NCBI GenBank assembly: GCA_900317085.1
Contig: ONFJ01000004.1
Location: 1 to 47,390 of the forward strand
Reading direction: 5' to 3'
Length of the DNA stretch: 47,390 bases
Source: an uncultured Eubacteriales bacterium
GTDB lineage: Bacteria; Bacillota; Clostridia; Oscillospirales; Acutalibacteraceae
Position 1 is the first letter of the stretch, and every line of letters begins with the position of its first letter. Positions 31,739 to 40,042 of the stretch are shown piece after piece. The notes below the pieces were generated by a model. That model saw only the letters and a list, made by a program, of their open reading frames with translations, made no database searches and was not told where the DNA came from. A program made the position numbers and the translations under genes.

Positions 31739-32539
31739 ATGAGCGGAGAAGTCTTCGGGACCCTGTATTCCGGCAGCAGCGGCAACTCCACCTACATCGG
31801 GGACCGCTCCGGCGGCATCCTGGTGGATGTGGGGAAGAACGCGAAACAGACGACGCTCGCGCTGCAGGAGATGGGGCTGTCGCCCGAGCAGATCCACGCC
31901 ATCTTCATCACCCATGAGCACACGGACCACATCTGCGGGCTCCGGGTCTTCGCGAACCGGTACCACATCCCGGTCTACGCGTCTCTCGGCACGCTGGAGG
32001 CCCTCGATGAGAAGGGCCATCTGAAGGGGGACTTCCCGGTCTTCCAGATGACGAACACGGCCGACATCGGCGACTTCCACGTACAGTGCTTCCACACGTC
32101 CCACGACTGCGCGGAGGGCATGGGGTACTCCATCACCCTGCCCAGCGGCCGGCGGGTCTCTGTGGCCACCGACCTCGGCATCATGACCGAAGAGGTGAAG
32201 AGCGCCATCCTCGGGAGCCAGGCGGTGCTGCTCGAGTCGAACCACGACCTCGGCATGCTCTTCAACGGCCCGTACCCTTACGTGCTGAAACAGCGCATCA
32301 GTTCGGAACTCGGCCACCTCAACAACGATGACGCCGCGGACACCGCGCTGGACCTCGTCCGGTCGGGCACGCAGCAGCTCATCCTCGGCCACCTGAGCTC
32401 CGAGAACAATGTCCCGGACCTCGCCTACCAGACGACGGCTTCCATGCTGCTCACCGGCGGCGCGAAAGTCGGCGCGGACTGCCTCCTCGACGTGGCGCCC
32501 CGCAACAGCGTCCTCCTGAAAGAGGTGCCCTCATGCTGA
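31739..32539 (+). CDS. WalJ/YycJ-like MBL-fold metallohydrolase
   Basis: A 266-residue metallo-beta-lactamase-fold protein. It shows LYSGSSGNSTYI at the N-terminus, typical of the YycJ/WalJ group, and the metal site THEHTDHICG. A further His is in CFHTSHDC, the Asp in VATDLG and the last His in ILGHLS. WalJ is associated with cell-wall control and DNA replication or repair in Firmicutes; its exact reaction (probably a nuclease) is not settled. The walRK genes are not here, but rlmH follows as it does in many Firmicutes. The start follows GGAGGAG; the stop overlaps rlmH by seven bases. Confidence 0.88.
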   Translation: MSGEVFGTLYSGSSGNSTYIGDRSGGILVDVGKNAKQTTLALQEMGLSPEQIHAIFITHEHTDHICGLRVFANRYHIPVYASLGTLEALDEKGHLKGDFPVFQMTNTADIGDFHVQCFHTSHDCAEGMGYSITLPSGRRVSVATDLGIMTEEVKSAILGSQAVLLESNHDLGMLFNGPYPYVLKQRISSELGHLNNDDAADTALDLVRSGTQQLILGHLSSENNVPDLAYQTTASMLLTGGAKVGADCLLDVAPRNSVLLKEVPSC

Positions 32540-33015
32540 CCGTCACTGTCATCGTCCCGGGGAAACTCAAGGAGAAGTACCTGCAGGCGGCTCAGGACGA
32601 ATACAGGAAGCGATTGACCGCCTTTTGTAAATTTAATATAATAGAAGTTAGCGTGGAACGTCTGCCCTCTGAGCCCTCCGACGCGGAGATCACCGCGGCA
32701 CTGGAGAAAGAGGGGAAGCGGATCCTCGCCGCGGTCCCGAACCAGTCCTTCACGTATGCCATGTGCATCGAAGGAAAACAGCGGACATCCGTCGACTTCA
32801 GCAAAGAGCTCGACCGTCTGGCTGTGAGCGGGACCAGTCATGTCACCTTTATCATCGGAAGCTCCTTCGGTCTGTCCGAAGAAGTGAAACAGTTTGCAGA
32901 TGCGTCACTTTCCATGTCGGAGATGACCTTTCCTCATCAGCTGGCACGCATCATGCTGCTCGAACAGCTTTACCGCGCGTTCCAGATCAGCACCGGCGGG
33001 AAGTACCACAAGTAG
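32533..33015 (+). CDS. rlmH: RlmH: 23S rRNA (pseudouridine-1915-N3)-methyltransferase
   Basis: A 160-residue SPOUT methyltransferase acting on helix 69 of 23S rRNA. Typical parts are the opening VIVPGKLKEKYLQAAQDEYRKRL-like region (in two segments), FIIGSSFGLSEEV with the SAM-binding knot, and the C-terminal MTFPHQLARIMLLEQLYRAFQI ending GGKYHK. It is complete. A stretch around 32614-32642 is AT-rich and contains a near-consensus promoter in the sense direction, unlike the rest of the gene. Confidence 0.95.
   Translation: MLTVTVIVPGKLKEKYLQAAQDEYRKRLTAFCKFNIIEVSVERLPSEPSDAEITAALEKEGKRILAAVPNQSFTYAMCIEGKQRTSVDFSKELDRLAVSGTSHVTFIIGSSFGLSEEVKQFADASLSMSEMTFPHQLARIMLLEQLYRAFQISTGGKYHK
32614..32642 (+). 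promoter_or_regulatory. Near-consensus promoter inside rlmH
   Basis: TTGACC and TATAAT are separated by 17 bases within the rlmH coding region. It points toward the two surface-protein genes at 33030 and 33683, which have no other visible promoter. Confidence 0.6.
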
Positions 33016-33029
33016 CACAAGGAGGACTT

Positions 33030-33605
33030 ATGGCACGGCGTAAAGACAAATACGATGTCGATCCCGACTTCATCCGCTCCCTGGAAGAGGAACCGGACGA
33101 CTACGATTACGATTATGACGAAGACGAATACGACGATGACGAACCCCTCTCATCCGGCCGGGTGAAGTGGGCCTGGATCTTCCTGTTCCTCGCCCTCGGC
33201 GTCCTCATCGGCGCACTGGTGTTCTCCCTCGTCAGCAAGAACAGCGACAAAAAGGACGCGTCCACGACGGTCTCGACCAGCATCGTCTCCACGGAGAACG
33301 CACTGCTGAGCCCGACGGAGGTCTCCGCAGACTCCACGTCGGCCACCGACGCGGAGGGCGACACCACGACCAAGGCGTCCATCGTCCGCACCACGTACTA
33401 CGTCATCCCGAACACGACGAAGCGGATCACGACCCGGACCGCACGCCCGACGTCCTCGTCCCAGACCCAGTCTCAGACGCAGTCTCAAACGCAATCGCAG
33501 ACCCAGTCCCAGACACAGTCTCAAACCCAGTCTCAGACCCAGTCCCAGACGCAGTCGCAGTCCCATTCCGAGACGCCGACACCCACCCCGGAACCGAGCG
33601 AGTAA
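33030..33605 (+). CDS. Single-pass membrane protein with acidic cytoplasmic part and Ser/Thr/Gln-rich outer stalk
   Basis: A 191-residue protein of unknown function. Residues 1-42 are charged, with a dense Asp/Tyr tract (DDYDYDYDEDEYDDDE). Residues about 44-68 are a membrane helix. The rest, rich in Thr and Ser, lies outside and ends in eight perfect QTQS units and a Pro/Thr/Glu tail. With no signal peptide and a basic residue (RVK) just before the helix, the helix probably acts as a reverse signal anchor. GGAGGAC precedes the ATG 14 bases after rlmH. It resembles the next gene in plan. Function could be a surface stalk or a scaffold; this is open. Confidence 0.65.
   Translation: MARRKDKYDVDPDFIRSLEEEPDDYDYDYDEDEYDDDEPLSSGRVKWAWIFLFLALGVLIGALVFSLVSKNSDKKDASTTVSTSIVSTENALLSPTEVSADSTSATDAEGDTTTKASIVRTTYYVIPNTTKRITTRTARPTSSSQTQSQTQSQTQSQTQSQTQSQTQSQTQSQTQSQSHSETPTPTPEPSE
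33462..33557 (+). repeat. Eight tandem 12-base units coding QTQS
   Basis: Each unit reads CAR-ACN-CAR-TCN. The protein repeat is perfect, but third positions vary (ACC, ACG, ACA; TCT, TCC, TCG). This shows selection on the protein sequence or an old expansion rather than recent slippage. Confidence 0.9.
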
Positions 33606-33682
33606 ATCGCCCCAGATAGAGACAACACAAACACAGACACACAGCAAAACTTTATCGCTCAACGAAAGGAGCGCGTAGCAAT

Positions 33683-35053
33683 ATGGCAATGAAAGACATC
33701 CTCGGACGGTTCAAGAGAGAACCGGAAGAAGACTTCATCCCCGAAGAGGAATACCTTCCGGAAGAGGCGCCGGTGGAAGAGAAACCCAGTTTCGTCTTCA
33801 CCGACATCAATTCCGAGCCCATCGATACGGCGGCAGAAGCCGTCCCGGAAGCGCCGGTCCGCAGCGGCCCCGTCAAAGTCGGGTCTTCGGACAACGACCG
33901 CATCCAGATGTTCGAGATCGACCTCGGCGGCAGCAAAGTGAACCTGCCGGAAGAGCCGGTCGCCGAAACTCCGGTCGTCGAAGAGCCGGTCTATGAAACC
34001 TCTGCACCGGTCTCCGAGCCGGTGTACACCCCGGCTCCGGAACCCGAAGCGGAAGATACCATCGTCGTGGCTCCCACCCCGGAGACCGCAGGCGCAGAGG
34101 ACGACTACGAAGTCGACTTCGGCTACTCCGCACCCGGCGCCCTAGACGACGTCACCTACACCACCGACCCGGCTTCGGTCCCGAAGCCCGCGGAACCGGA
34201 ACCCGTCGTCTACAGCCGCTCCGAAGCGCCCGCCGACAACGACGAGGAGTACTACGACAGCTACGAGCCCATGTTCGAAGAGTCCTACGGCCCCGGTACC
34301 TACTTCTCCGGCGGCGAGACCGCTGCGGCGGCCGCGGCTGCTCCGGTTGCAGAGGACTATGTCCCCTATGAGGCACCCGCTGCCGAAGCTCCGGAAGCGG
34401 CAGAGCCCGTCGAGGTCGAAGCTCCCCCTGAGGTGCAGACCTATGACGACGACATGCCCCGTTACGAGAATTACCGGAAACCCCGGAACAAGACCCGTTA
34501 CAGAGACGAGCCCCGGTCCTACGAAAACAATATCGATGACAGTGTGTTCCTGCCCGACGAAGGCGATACACCGGTGTTCAGCAAAAAGAACCGCCGCCGC
34601 ATGACCATCGCCATCATCGCCATCCTGGCAGCCCTGCTGCTGTTCCTTGGCGGAGTCCTCATCTCCCACTTCACCGGCCGTTCCGACAAGGCTGCCGAAG
34701 CCACGACCGCCCAGGTGAAGACCACCGCGTTCGAGCGCAGCGTCTCCAACAACGCGTCCGCCACGGAGACCACGACCGAGGAAGACATCTCCGTCCAGTA
34801 CGATGAGAACGGTGAGATCAGCGAGTCCACGGCTTCGACCGCCAGCGCAAGCTCCAGCACCAGCCGCCGGACGTCTACTCGTACGACGACCCGGAGCACG
34901 ACCCGTTCGACTACCCGCAGCACTACGGCTTCGACGACGCAAAGTACGACCGCTCCGACGACGGAACCCACTACTGAGACTCCGCCAACAACTCAGTCAA
35001 CCAGTCGGTCGACTACTGCGGCACCGAGTCCCTGGGACCACGTGAACAACTGA
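33683..35053 (+). CDS. Single-pass membrane protein with long acidic cytoplasmic part and Thr-rich mucin-like tail
   Basis: A 456-residue protein of unknown function with the same plan as its neighbour. A long acidic, Pro/Glu-rich N-terminal region runs from about residue 1 to 300, with a conserved-looking segment around 70-85 (DNDRIQMFEIDLGG). A positively charged stop (KKNRRR) is followed by a membrane helix at about 306-328 and an outer region of about 125 residues dominated by Ser and Thr. The tail carries repeated STTR/STTx units and ends in a short TAAPSPWDHVNN. AAAGGAG precedes the ATG. It ends in a strong terminator. The two genes probably form an operon. Confidence 0.65.
   Translation: MAMKDILGRFKREPEEDFIPEEEYLPEEAPVEEKPSFVFTDINSEPIDTAAEAVPEAPVRSGPVKVGSSDNDRIQMFEIDLGGSKVNLPEEPVAETPVVEEPVYETSAPVSEPVYTPAPEPEAEDTIVVAPTPETAGAEDDYEVDFGYSAPGALDDVTYTTDPASVPKPAEPEPVVYSRSEAPADNDEEYYDSYEPMFEESYGPGTYFSGGETAAAAAAAPVAEDYVPYEAPAAEAPEAAEPVEVEAPPEVQTYDDDMPRYENYRKPRNKTRYRDEPRSYENNIDDSVFLPDEGDTPVFSKKNRRRMTIAIIAILAALLLFLGGVLISHFTGRSDKAAEATTAQVKTTAFERSVSNNASATETTTEEDISVQYDENGEISESTASTASASSSTSRRTSTRTTTRSTTRSTTRSTTASTTQSTTAPTTEPTTETPPTTQSTSRSTTAAPSPWDHVNN
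34871..35020 (+). repeat. Thr/Ser/Arg low-complexity repeat coding region
   Basis: In-frame four-residue units such as STTR, STTA, STTQ and APTT run through about 50 codons (residues 397-446). DNA-level identity between units is partial. They form the outer tail and are probably disordered or glycosylated. Confidence 0.75.
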
Positions 35054-35074
35054 TCGTCCATAAGACAAAAAGAA

Positions 35075-35112
35075 ACCGGACAGCTCCATGAGCTGTCCGG
35101 TATTATTGTTTT
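35075..35112. terminator. Two-way terminator between the Thr-rich protein and the lipoprotein gene
   Basis: Arms ACCGGACAGCT and AGCTGTCCGGT with a CCATG loop, followed by ATTATTGTTTT on the plus side and preceded by an A-rich run. Confidence 0.85.
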
Positions 35113-35142
35113 ATGACGGGATGTCGCGCTCAGCCGGAAGGC

Positions 35143-36003
35143 TTAGTAAGTGACGGTCCAGTTCTGCTCGAGGGAGAACGCGAAGGCGTCGGAACCCTGA
35201 GTGACGTAAGTCGGCATCTTGTAGTAGAGGCTCGTCAGTCTGCCGTTCGCATCGATGGTGCCGCGAAGGGTGACGCCCTTGCAGGTCCAGGTGCCGATCG
35301 GGATGCTGATGGTGGAGACACACTTGGAGGAGTTGCTGTAGGTGCCGGGGTTGTCGTCCTTGACGACGATAGTGACGACCTTGGAGGAGCCGTTGTTCTG
35401 GACCGTAGCGGACTTGATGTCAGACGCGCTGAGGTTGCAGGTGTAGGACTTCTTCTCGACCGGGAACTTGTCTTTCAGTTCGGAAGAACCGTTGGCAACG
35501 ACCTTTTCGGTCTTGGTGCCCTCTTTGAAGCCGAAGCTGGAGTAGAGAGAGGGGATGGAACCGCTGATGGTACGGATGGTCTCGGACGTACGGGTCGCGG
35601 ACTTCGCGGTGGTCTTGACCTTGTTGGCAGCGCTCTTGTAAAGCTCGAGAGCCTCAGCAGCGGTGTAAGAGGTCTTGTTGGCGGCGGGAGCAGCAGAGCC
35701 ACCGGCTTTGGCAGCGCCAGCCTTGGCGGCACCGGCAGTGGCAGCGCCTGCAGTCGCGGTGGAACCGGAAGCGGCGGGGCCGGAGTAGGAACCGTACGCG
35801 GAGCGGTCAGCGGCAGAACCGTTGGCAGCCGGAGCGACGGACTCATAGGTGTCGTTGAAGCCGGGCTCGTACTTGACGCCGTCGACTTCATAATCCCAGC
35901 CGTTCTTGAGGAAGTTCGAAGTGGCTTCGGAGCAGCCGGTCATCATGAGGACCATGGCGACAGCCATCAGAATGACGAATACACGGGACAGTTTGGTTTT
36001 CAT
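35143..36003 (-). CDS. Lipoprotein of unknown function with an Ala/Gly linker
   Basis: A 286-residue exported protein. The signal peptide ends MTGC with Cys24 as the lipid-modified residue. A low-complexity Ala/Gly/Ser linker (about 62-108, repeating AKAGA and ATAGA) joins a short N-terminal part to a C-terminal domain (about 110-286). That domain has a helical beginning (SYTAAEALELYKSAANKVKTT) and a beta-rich remainder ending in an aromatic YYKMPTYV...WTVTY section. The C-terminal half resembles clostridial lipoprotein domains of unknown function, as a general impression. AGGAG lies ten bases before the ATG. It is monocistronic. Confidence 0.7.
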   Translation of the reverse strand: MKTKLSRVFVILMAVAMVLMMTGCSEATSNFLKNGWDYEVDGVKYEPGFNDTYESVAPAANGSAADRSAYGSYSGPAASGSTATAGAATAGAAKAGAAKAGGSAAPAANKTSYTAAEALELYKSAANKVKTTAKSATRTSETIRTISGSIPSLYSSFGFKEGTKTEKVVANGSSELKDKFPVEKKSYTCNLSASDIKSATVQNNGSSKVVTIVVKDDNPGTYSNSSKCVSTISIPIGTWTCKGVTLRGTIDANGRLTSLYYKMPTYVTQGSDAFAFSLEQNWTVTY

Positions 36004-36077
36004 GTGATCATTTCTCCTTTTCTGGATTTTTCTGGTTTTGCGCTGTGCTGTGACAGCACTTTATCAGGTCAAACACC

Positions 36078-36107
36078 ATTATATTACACAGCGCTTTTTT
36101 ATGGCAA
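36078..36107 (-). promoter_or_regulatory. Promoter of the lipoprotein gene
   Basis: On the minus strand TTGCCA and TATAAT are separated by 18 bases. A small hairpin (GTGCTG/CAGCAC) lies in the leader. Confidence 0.7.
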
Positions 36108-36150
36108 CCCTTTTTGTACGGACATGTGTGCAGAAATCCTTTCCAAATGC

Positions 36151-36178
36151 TTGCGAAAAGAGACAGGAGTGATACAAT
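36151..36178 (+). promoter_or_regulatory. Promoter of the MgtC-family gene pair
   Basis: TTGCGA and TACAAT are separated by 16 bases, 26 bases before the start codon. It diverges from the lipoprotein promoter. Confidence 0.65.
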
Positions 36179-36203
36179 ATTGGAATAAAGGAGAACGACT
36201 TTT

Positions 36204-36929
36204 ATGCTGATTCAACTGGATTATTTACGAGATCTCAATACCGCGTCCGTCTTCATCCGGCTCATCCTGGCCCTCATCCTCGGCGGACTCATCGGTCTGG
36301 ACCGGGCGCTGCGACATCGCCCCGCCGGACCGCGGACCTATGCCCTCGTGTGCGTCGGTGCCGCCCTAACGATGGTCCTCAGCCAGTATGAGTATGTCAT
36401 GCTGACCACGGACTGGGCGCCCATGGCGGAGGCCGTCGGCCTCAAGACAGACGTCTCCCGGTTCGGCGCGCAGGTCATCAACGGCATCGGTTTCCTCGGC
36501 GCCGGTACGGTCATCGCGACGAACCAGCAGAAAGTCAAGGGGCTCACGACCGCGTCCGGCCTCTGGGCATCCGCCTGTCTCGGCCTCGTCGTCGGCTCCG
36601 GTTTCTATGAGGCGGCCATCTTCGCGTTCCTCCTCATCCTCGTCACCATGTGGCTCCTGCGGCCACTGGAAGAGGTCATCATCGAGCGGTCCCGCAACAT
36701 CAACATCTATGTGGAATTCCGGTCCATCGCCGACATGGGCGAGATCCTGAAGACCATCAAGGACCAGGACATCAACATCTTCGATATGGACATCCACCAC
36801 GGCAAGGAGCAGATCGTCCAGAAGCCCAACGCCGTGCTGTACCTGCGGATGCCCCACCGGGCGCCGCACCACGAACTGATCACGCTGCTGTCAGACCTCG
36901 ACGAGGTCTACACGGTCAAAGAGATTTAA
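36204..36929 (+). CDS. MgtC/SapB-family membrane protein (first of two)
   Basis: A 241-residue protein. The N-terminal membrane domain (about 15-155) shows the family segments LILGGLIGLDRALRHRPAGPRT, CVGAALTMVLS and INGIGFLGAGTVI with VKGLTTASGLWASACLG. A cytoplasmic ACT-like C-terminal domain follows (about 165-241). MgtC proteins affect magnesium homeostasis and inhibit the F-type ATP synthase in enterobacteria; their role in Clostridia is not established. No magnesium-sensing leader was seen before it. AAAGGAG lies upstream. It is followed 16 bases later by a paralogue. Confidence 0.85.
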   Translation: MLIQLDYLRDLNTASVFIRLILALILGGLIGLDRALRHRPAGPRTYALVCVGAALTMVLSQYEYVMLTTDWAPMAEAVGLKTDVSRFGAQVINGIGFLGAGTVIATNQQKVKGLTTASGLWASACLGLVVGSGFYEAAIFAFLLILVTMWLLRPLEEVIIERSRNINIYVEFRSIADMGEILKTIKDQDINIFDMDIHHGKEQIVQKPNAVLYLRMPHRAPHHELITLLSDLDEVYTVKEI

Positions 36930-36945
36930 GGAGGGGAGAGAGACC

Positions 36946-37638
36946 ATGTTTGCGATTTTTGACAACCTTCGGGACATCACGTTCCTCTCCGTGGGCCTCC
37001 GCCTGCTCCTGACCTTCCTCTGCGGCGCGCTCATCGGCCTCGAGCGGGAGTTCAAGCGCCGTCCGGCCGGTTTCCGGACCCACATCCTCATCTGCGTCGG
37101 CGCTGCCATGACCACCATGACCGGCCAGTATCTGTTCCTCGACCAGGGCCTCTTCACCGATATGGCCCGGCTCGGCGCCCAGGTCATCGCAGGCATCGGT
37201 TTCATCGGTGCCGGTACCATTATCGTCACCCGCCGGAACCAGATCAAAGGCCTGACCACCGCCGCGGGCCTCTGGACCTGCGCCATCGTCGGCCTTGCCT
37301 TCGGTGCCGGTTTCTACGAGGGAGGGCTCATCGCCACCGTGCTGGTCCTGATCTCGGAGATCATCTTCGCGAAGCTCGAGTACAGCTTCATGAAGCGGCA
37401 TCCGGACATCAATATCTACATGGAATTCCGCAGCCGCTCCGTGCTAGAGACGGTCTTCGACGGCCTCAAGGAGAACAATATCAAGGTCCGCAGCCTGGAG
37501 ATCACCCGGACCCGGGAAAAGGACGTCATGAACTCCAGCGCCATCTTCACCCTCCGGTTCCAGAAAGCGGTCCCGGCGGACAAGGTCCTCGAGAACATCC
37601 GGGCGATCGACGGCGTGTACCTTGTGGAAGAACTGTAA
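36946..37638 (+). CDS. MgtC/SapB-family membrane protein (second of two)
   Basis: A 230-residue paralogue of the preceding protein with the same order of motifs: LCGALIGLEREFKRRPAGFRT, CVGAAMTTMTGQY, IAGIGFIGAGTIIV, IKGLTTAAGLWTCAIVGLA, then an ACT-like C-terminal domain. The two proteins differ widely outside the motifs, so the duplication is old, and they may form a heteromer. GGAGGGGAGAG precedes the ATG. A two-way terminator follows. Confidence 0.85.
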   Translation: MFAIFDNLRDITFLSVGLRLLLTFLCGALIGLEREFKRRPAGFRTHILICVGAAMTTMTGQYLFLDQGLFTDMARLGAQVIAGIGFIGAGTIIVTRRNQIKGLTTAAGLWTCAIVGLAFGAGFYEGGLIATVLVLISEIIFAKLEYSFMKRHPDINIYMEFRSRSVLETVFDGLKENNIKVRSLEITRTREKDVMNSSAIFTLRFQKAVPADKVLENIRAIDGVYLVEEL

Positions 37639-37661
37639 ACTGTCTGACGACAGACAAAAAT

Positions 37662-37693
37662 AAGACCTCAGGCATTTGCCTGAGGTCTTTTCT
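37662..37693. terminator. Two-way terminator between the MgtC pair and serA
   Basis: Arms AAGACCTCAGGC and GCCTGAGGTCTT enclose ATTT, followed by TTCT. The outer stem AGACCTCAGG is the same as in the terminator at 1515. Confidence 0.85.
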
Positions 37694-37709
37694 GTTTCGT
37701 TCAGCGGGT

Positions 37710-38873
37710 TCAGCCGCGGATGACACGGACCCGGATGACTCCTTCGATCGCCTCGATGTCGGTGATCATCTGCTCGGAGATGTCGCCGTCCACTTCGAGG
37801 ATGGTGTAGGAGATGTCTCCCTTGGAGCGGTTCATGAAGTCGTTGATGTTGGAATCCACGAACTGGCTCGTGATGCCTCTCAGAACGTTCGGGACGTTCT
37901 TGTGGATGACGCAGAGGCGGTTCTTGCAGACTCTGGCCATCTCGGCGTTGGGCATGTTGACGGAGTTCTTGATGTTGCCGTTCTCGAGATACTCGACGAG
38001 TTCATAGGCAGCCATTCTCGCACAGTTGTCTTCGGACTCCGGAGTGGAGGCACCGAGGTGCGGCATGGTGATGACGCCGGGGACGCCGAGGAGTTCATCG
38101 ACCGCGAAGTCGGTGGCATAGGCGGCCACTTTGCCGCTCTCGAGCGCTTCAATCATGTCGGCGGCATTGACGAGGCCGTCACGGGAGAAGTTCAGGATGC
38201 GGACGCCGTCCTTCATCTTGGCGAAGGCTTCCTTGTTGATGGTGTCCTTCGTGTCGTCGGTCAGCGGGACATGGACCGTGATGTAGTCACACTCGGTGAA
38301 GATGTCATCGAGGGAAGAGGCATGACGGATGTGGCTCGACAGGTTCCAGGCCGCGTCGACGGAGAGGTACGGGTCATAGCCGTAGACTTCCATGCCGAGG
38401 TTGCGGGCGGAGTTGGCGACCTTGACGCCGATGGCACCGAGGCCGATGACGCCGAGCTTCTTGCCCTTGATCTCCGGACCGGCGAAGGCGGACTTGCCTT
38501 TTTCGACGAGCTTGCCGCATTCATCGCCCTTGCCCTTCAGGGAGTTGGCGAATTCGATGCCGGGGATGATCTTACGGGAGGTCAGGAACAGGGCGCAGAG
38601 GACGAGTTCCTTGACGGCGTTGGAGTTGGCACCGGGGGTGTTGAAGACGACGATGCCCTCTTCGGCGCAGCGGTCGACGGGCACGTTGTTGGTGCCGGCG
38701 CCGGCTCTCGCGATGGCGAGGGTGTTCGGGGCGAACTCCATGTCGTGCATCTTGGCGCTGCGGACCAGAATGGCATCCGGTTCCGCGACGTCGGCACTGA
38801 CAGTGTATTTGGCGGGGTCGAGCTGGCTCAGCCCGGCCTCCGAGATGTTGTTGAGGGTCAGAATGTTGTACAT
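37710..38873 (-). CDS. serA: D-3-phosphoglycerate dehydrogenase
   Basis: A 387-residue enzyme catalysing the first step of serine synthesis. The NAD-binding domain has LGVIGLGAIG (about 140-149) and YGYDPYLS. The catalytic Arg is in NFSRDGLVN, the Glu position follows in the AVDELLGV section, and the His is in MPHLGAST. A C-terminal ACT domain (about 318-387) could bind serine for feedback control. It is a short-type enzyme without the intervening domain. It follows serC by 18 bases on the same strand. Confidence 0.95.
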   Translation of the reverse strand: MYNILTLNNISEAGLSQLDPAKYTVSADVAEPDAILVRSAKMHDMEFAPNTLAIARAGAGTNNVPVDRCAEEGIVVFNTPGANSNAVKELVLCALFLTSRKIIPGIEFANSLKGKGDECGKLVEKGKSAFAGPEIKGKKLGVIGLGAIGVKVANSARNLGMEVYGYDPYLSVDAAWNLSSHIRHASSLDDIFTECDYITVHVPLTDDTKDTINKEAFAKMKDGVRILNFSRDGLVNAADMIEALESGKVAAYATDFAVDELLGVPGVITMPHLGASTPESEDNCARMAAYELVEYLENGNIKNSVNMPNAEMARVCKNRLCVIHKNVPNVLRGITSQFVDSNINDFMNRSKGDISYTILEVDGDISEQMITDIEAIEGVIRVRVIRG

Positions 38874-38891
38874 GACGGGGTGGATTCTCCT

Positions 38892-39980
38892 TTATTCAGC
38901 GGTGTGAGCTTCTTCAAACTCTTTCATGTAAGCGACGAGGGCTTCGACGCCTTCGATGGGCATGGCATTGTAGATGGACGCGCGCATGCCGCCGACGGAA
39001 CGGTGGCCCTTGATGTTGATGAGACCGTTCTCAGTGCAGCCCTTGATGAACTCGGCATTGAGCTCGTCCGAGTCGGTGACGAAGGGAACGTTCATGAGGG
39101 AGCGGTCTTTCTTGACGACGGTGCCCTTGAACATCTTGCTCTCGTCGAGGTAGTTGTAGAGGATGGCCGCTTTGGCTTCGTTGCGTCTCTTCATCTCTTC
39201 GAGGCCGCCCATCTTGAGGAGCCACTGGAAGACGAGGCCTGCCATGTAGATGCACCAGCAGGGAGGCGTGTTGTACATGGAGCCGGAACCAGCCATGGTC
39301 TCATAGTTGAGCATGGTCGGAGTGATGTCTCTCGCGTTGCCGAGCAGGTCTTCACGGATGATGCAGATGGTGAGGCCTGCGGGAGCGATGTTCTTCTGAG
39401 CACCGCCGTAGAGCATGCCGAACTTCGAGACGTCGAGGGGTTCGGACAGGAAGCAGGAGGAGATGTCGGCAATGAGGGGTACATCGCCGGTCTCGGGCAG
39501 GTCGCGGATGATGTTGCCGTGGACGGTCTCGTTCATGCAGATGTAGAAGTAGTCGGCATCGGAACGGAACTCAGAGGGGTCAACGTCCGGGACGCAGGAG
39601 AAGTTCTGGTCGGCGCTGGAGGCAACGATCTTCACATCGCCATAGCGGGATGCTTCTGCGGCAGCCTTCTTGGACCAGACACCGGAGACGATGTAGTCCG
39701 CTTTGCCGCTGCCGTTCATGAAGTTCAGGGGGATGGCAGCGAACTGGGTGGACGCGCCGCCCTGCAGGAACAGGACTTTGTAGTTGTCCGGGATGTTCAT
39801 GAGGGTGCGAAGGTCCGCTTCCGCCTGGTCGATGATCGCCTGATACTCTTTGCTGCGGTGGGACATCTCCATGACGGATTCGCCGGTGCCCTCGTAGTCG
39901 AGGAGTTCATCGGCAGCTTTGTTGAGGACGGATTCCGGGAGCATGGAAGGGCCCGCGGAGAAGTTGAATACTCTGGCCAT
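38892..39980 (-). CDS. serC: Phosphoserine aminotransferase
   Basis: A 362-residue PLP-dependent class V aminotransferase, the second step of serine synthesis. It begins RVFNFSAGPSMLPE, with GGASTQFAAIPLNF binding the cofactor phosphate, the PLP lysine in YGGAQKNIAPAG, and a C-terminal GHRSVGGMRASIYNA substrate-binding section. The ATG at 39980 was chosen because AGGAGG lies ten bases upstream and the family's usual N-terminus starts there. It is the first gene of a serC-serA operon; serB is not in the window. Confidence 0.95.
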   Translation of the reverse strand: MARVFNFSAGPSMLPESVLNKAADELLDYEGTGESVMEMSHRSKEYQAIIDQAEADLRTLMNIPDNYKVLFLQGGASTQFAAIPLNFMNGSGKADYIVSGVWSKKAAAEASRYGDVKIVASSADQNFSCVPDVDPSEFRSDADYFYICMNETVHGNIIRDLPETGDVPLIADISSCFLSEPLDVSKFGMLYGGAQKNIAPAGLTICIIREDLLGNARDITPTMLNYETMAGSGSMYNTPPCWCIYMAGLVFQWLLKMGGLEEMKRRNEAKAAILYNYLDESKMFKGTVVKKDRSLMNVPFVTDSDELNAEFIKGCTENGLINIKGHRSVGGMRASIYNAMPIEGVEALVAYMKEFEEAHTAE

Positions 39981-40042
39981 ATCTATGTGCCTCCTATAAA
40001 GGTTATTGATAAAGGGTGCCGACGGGGTCGACAGCATGCACA

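Noticed and set aside
33462..33557. Short tandem repeats that might suggest a CRISPR array
   Set aside because: The 12-base units are contiguous, in frame and code QTQS; there are no spacers and no cas genes.
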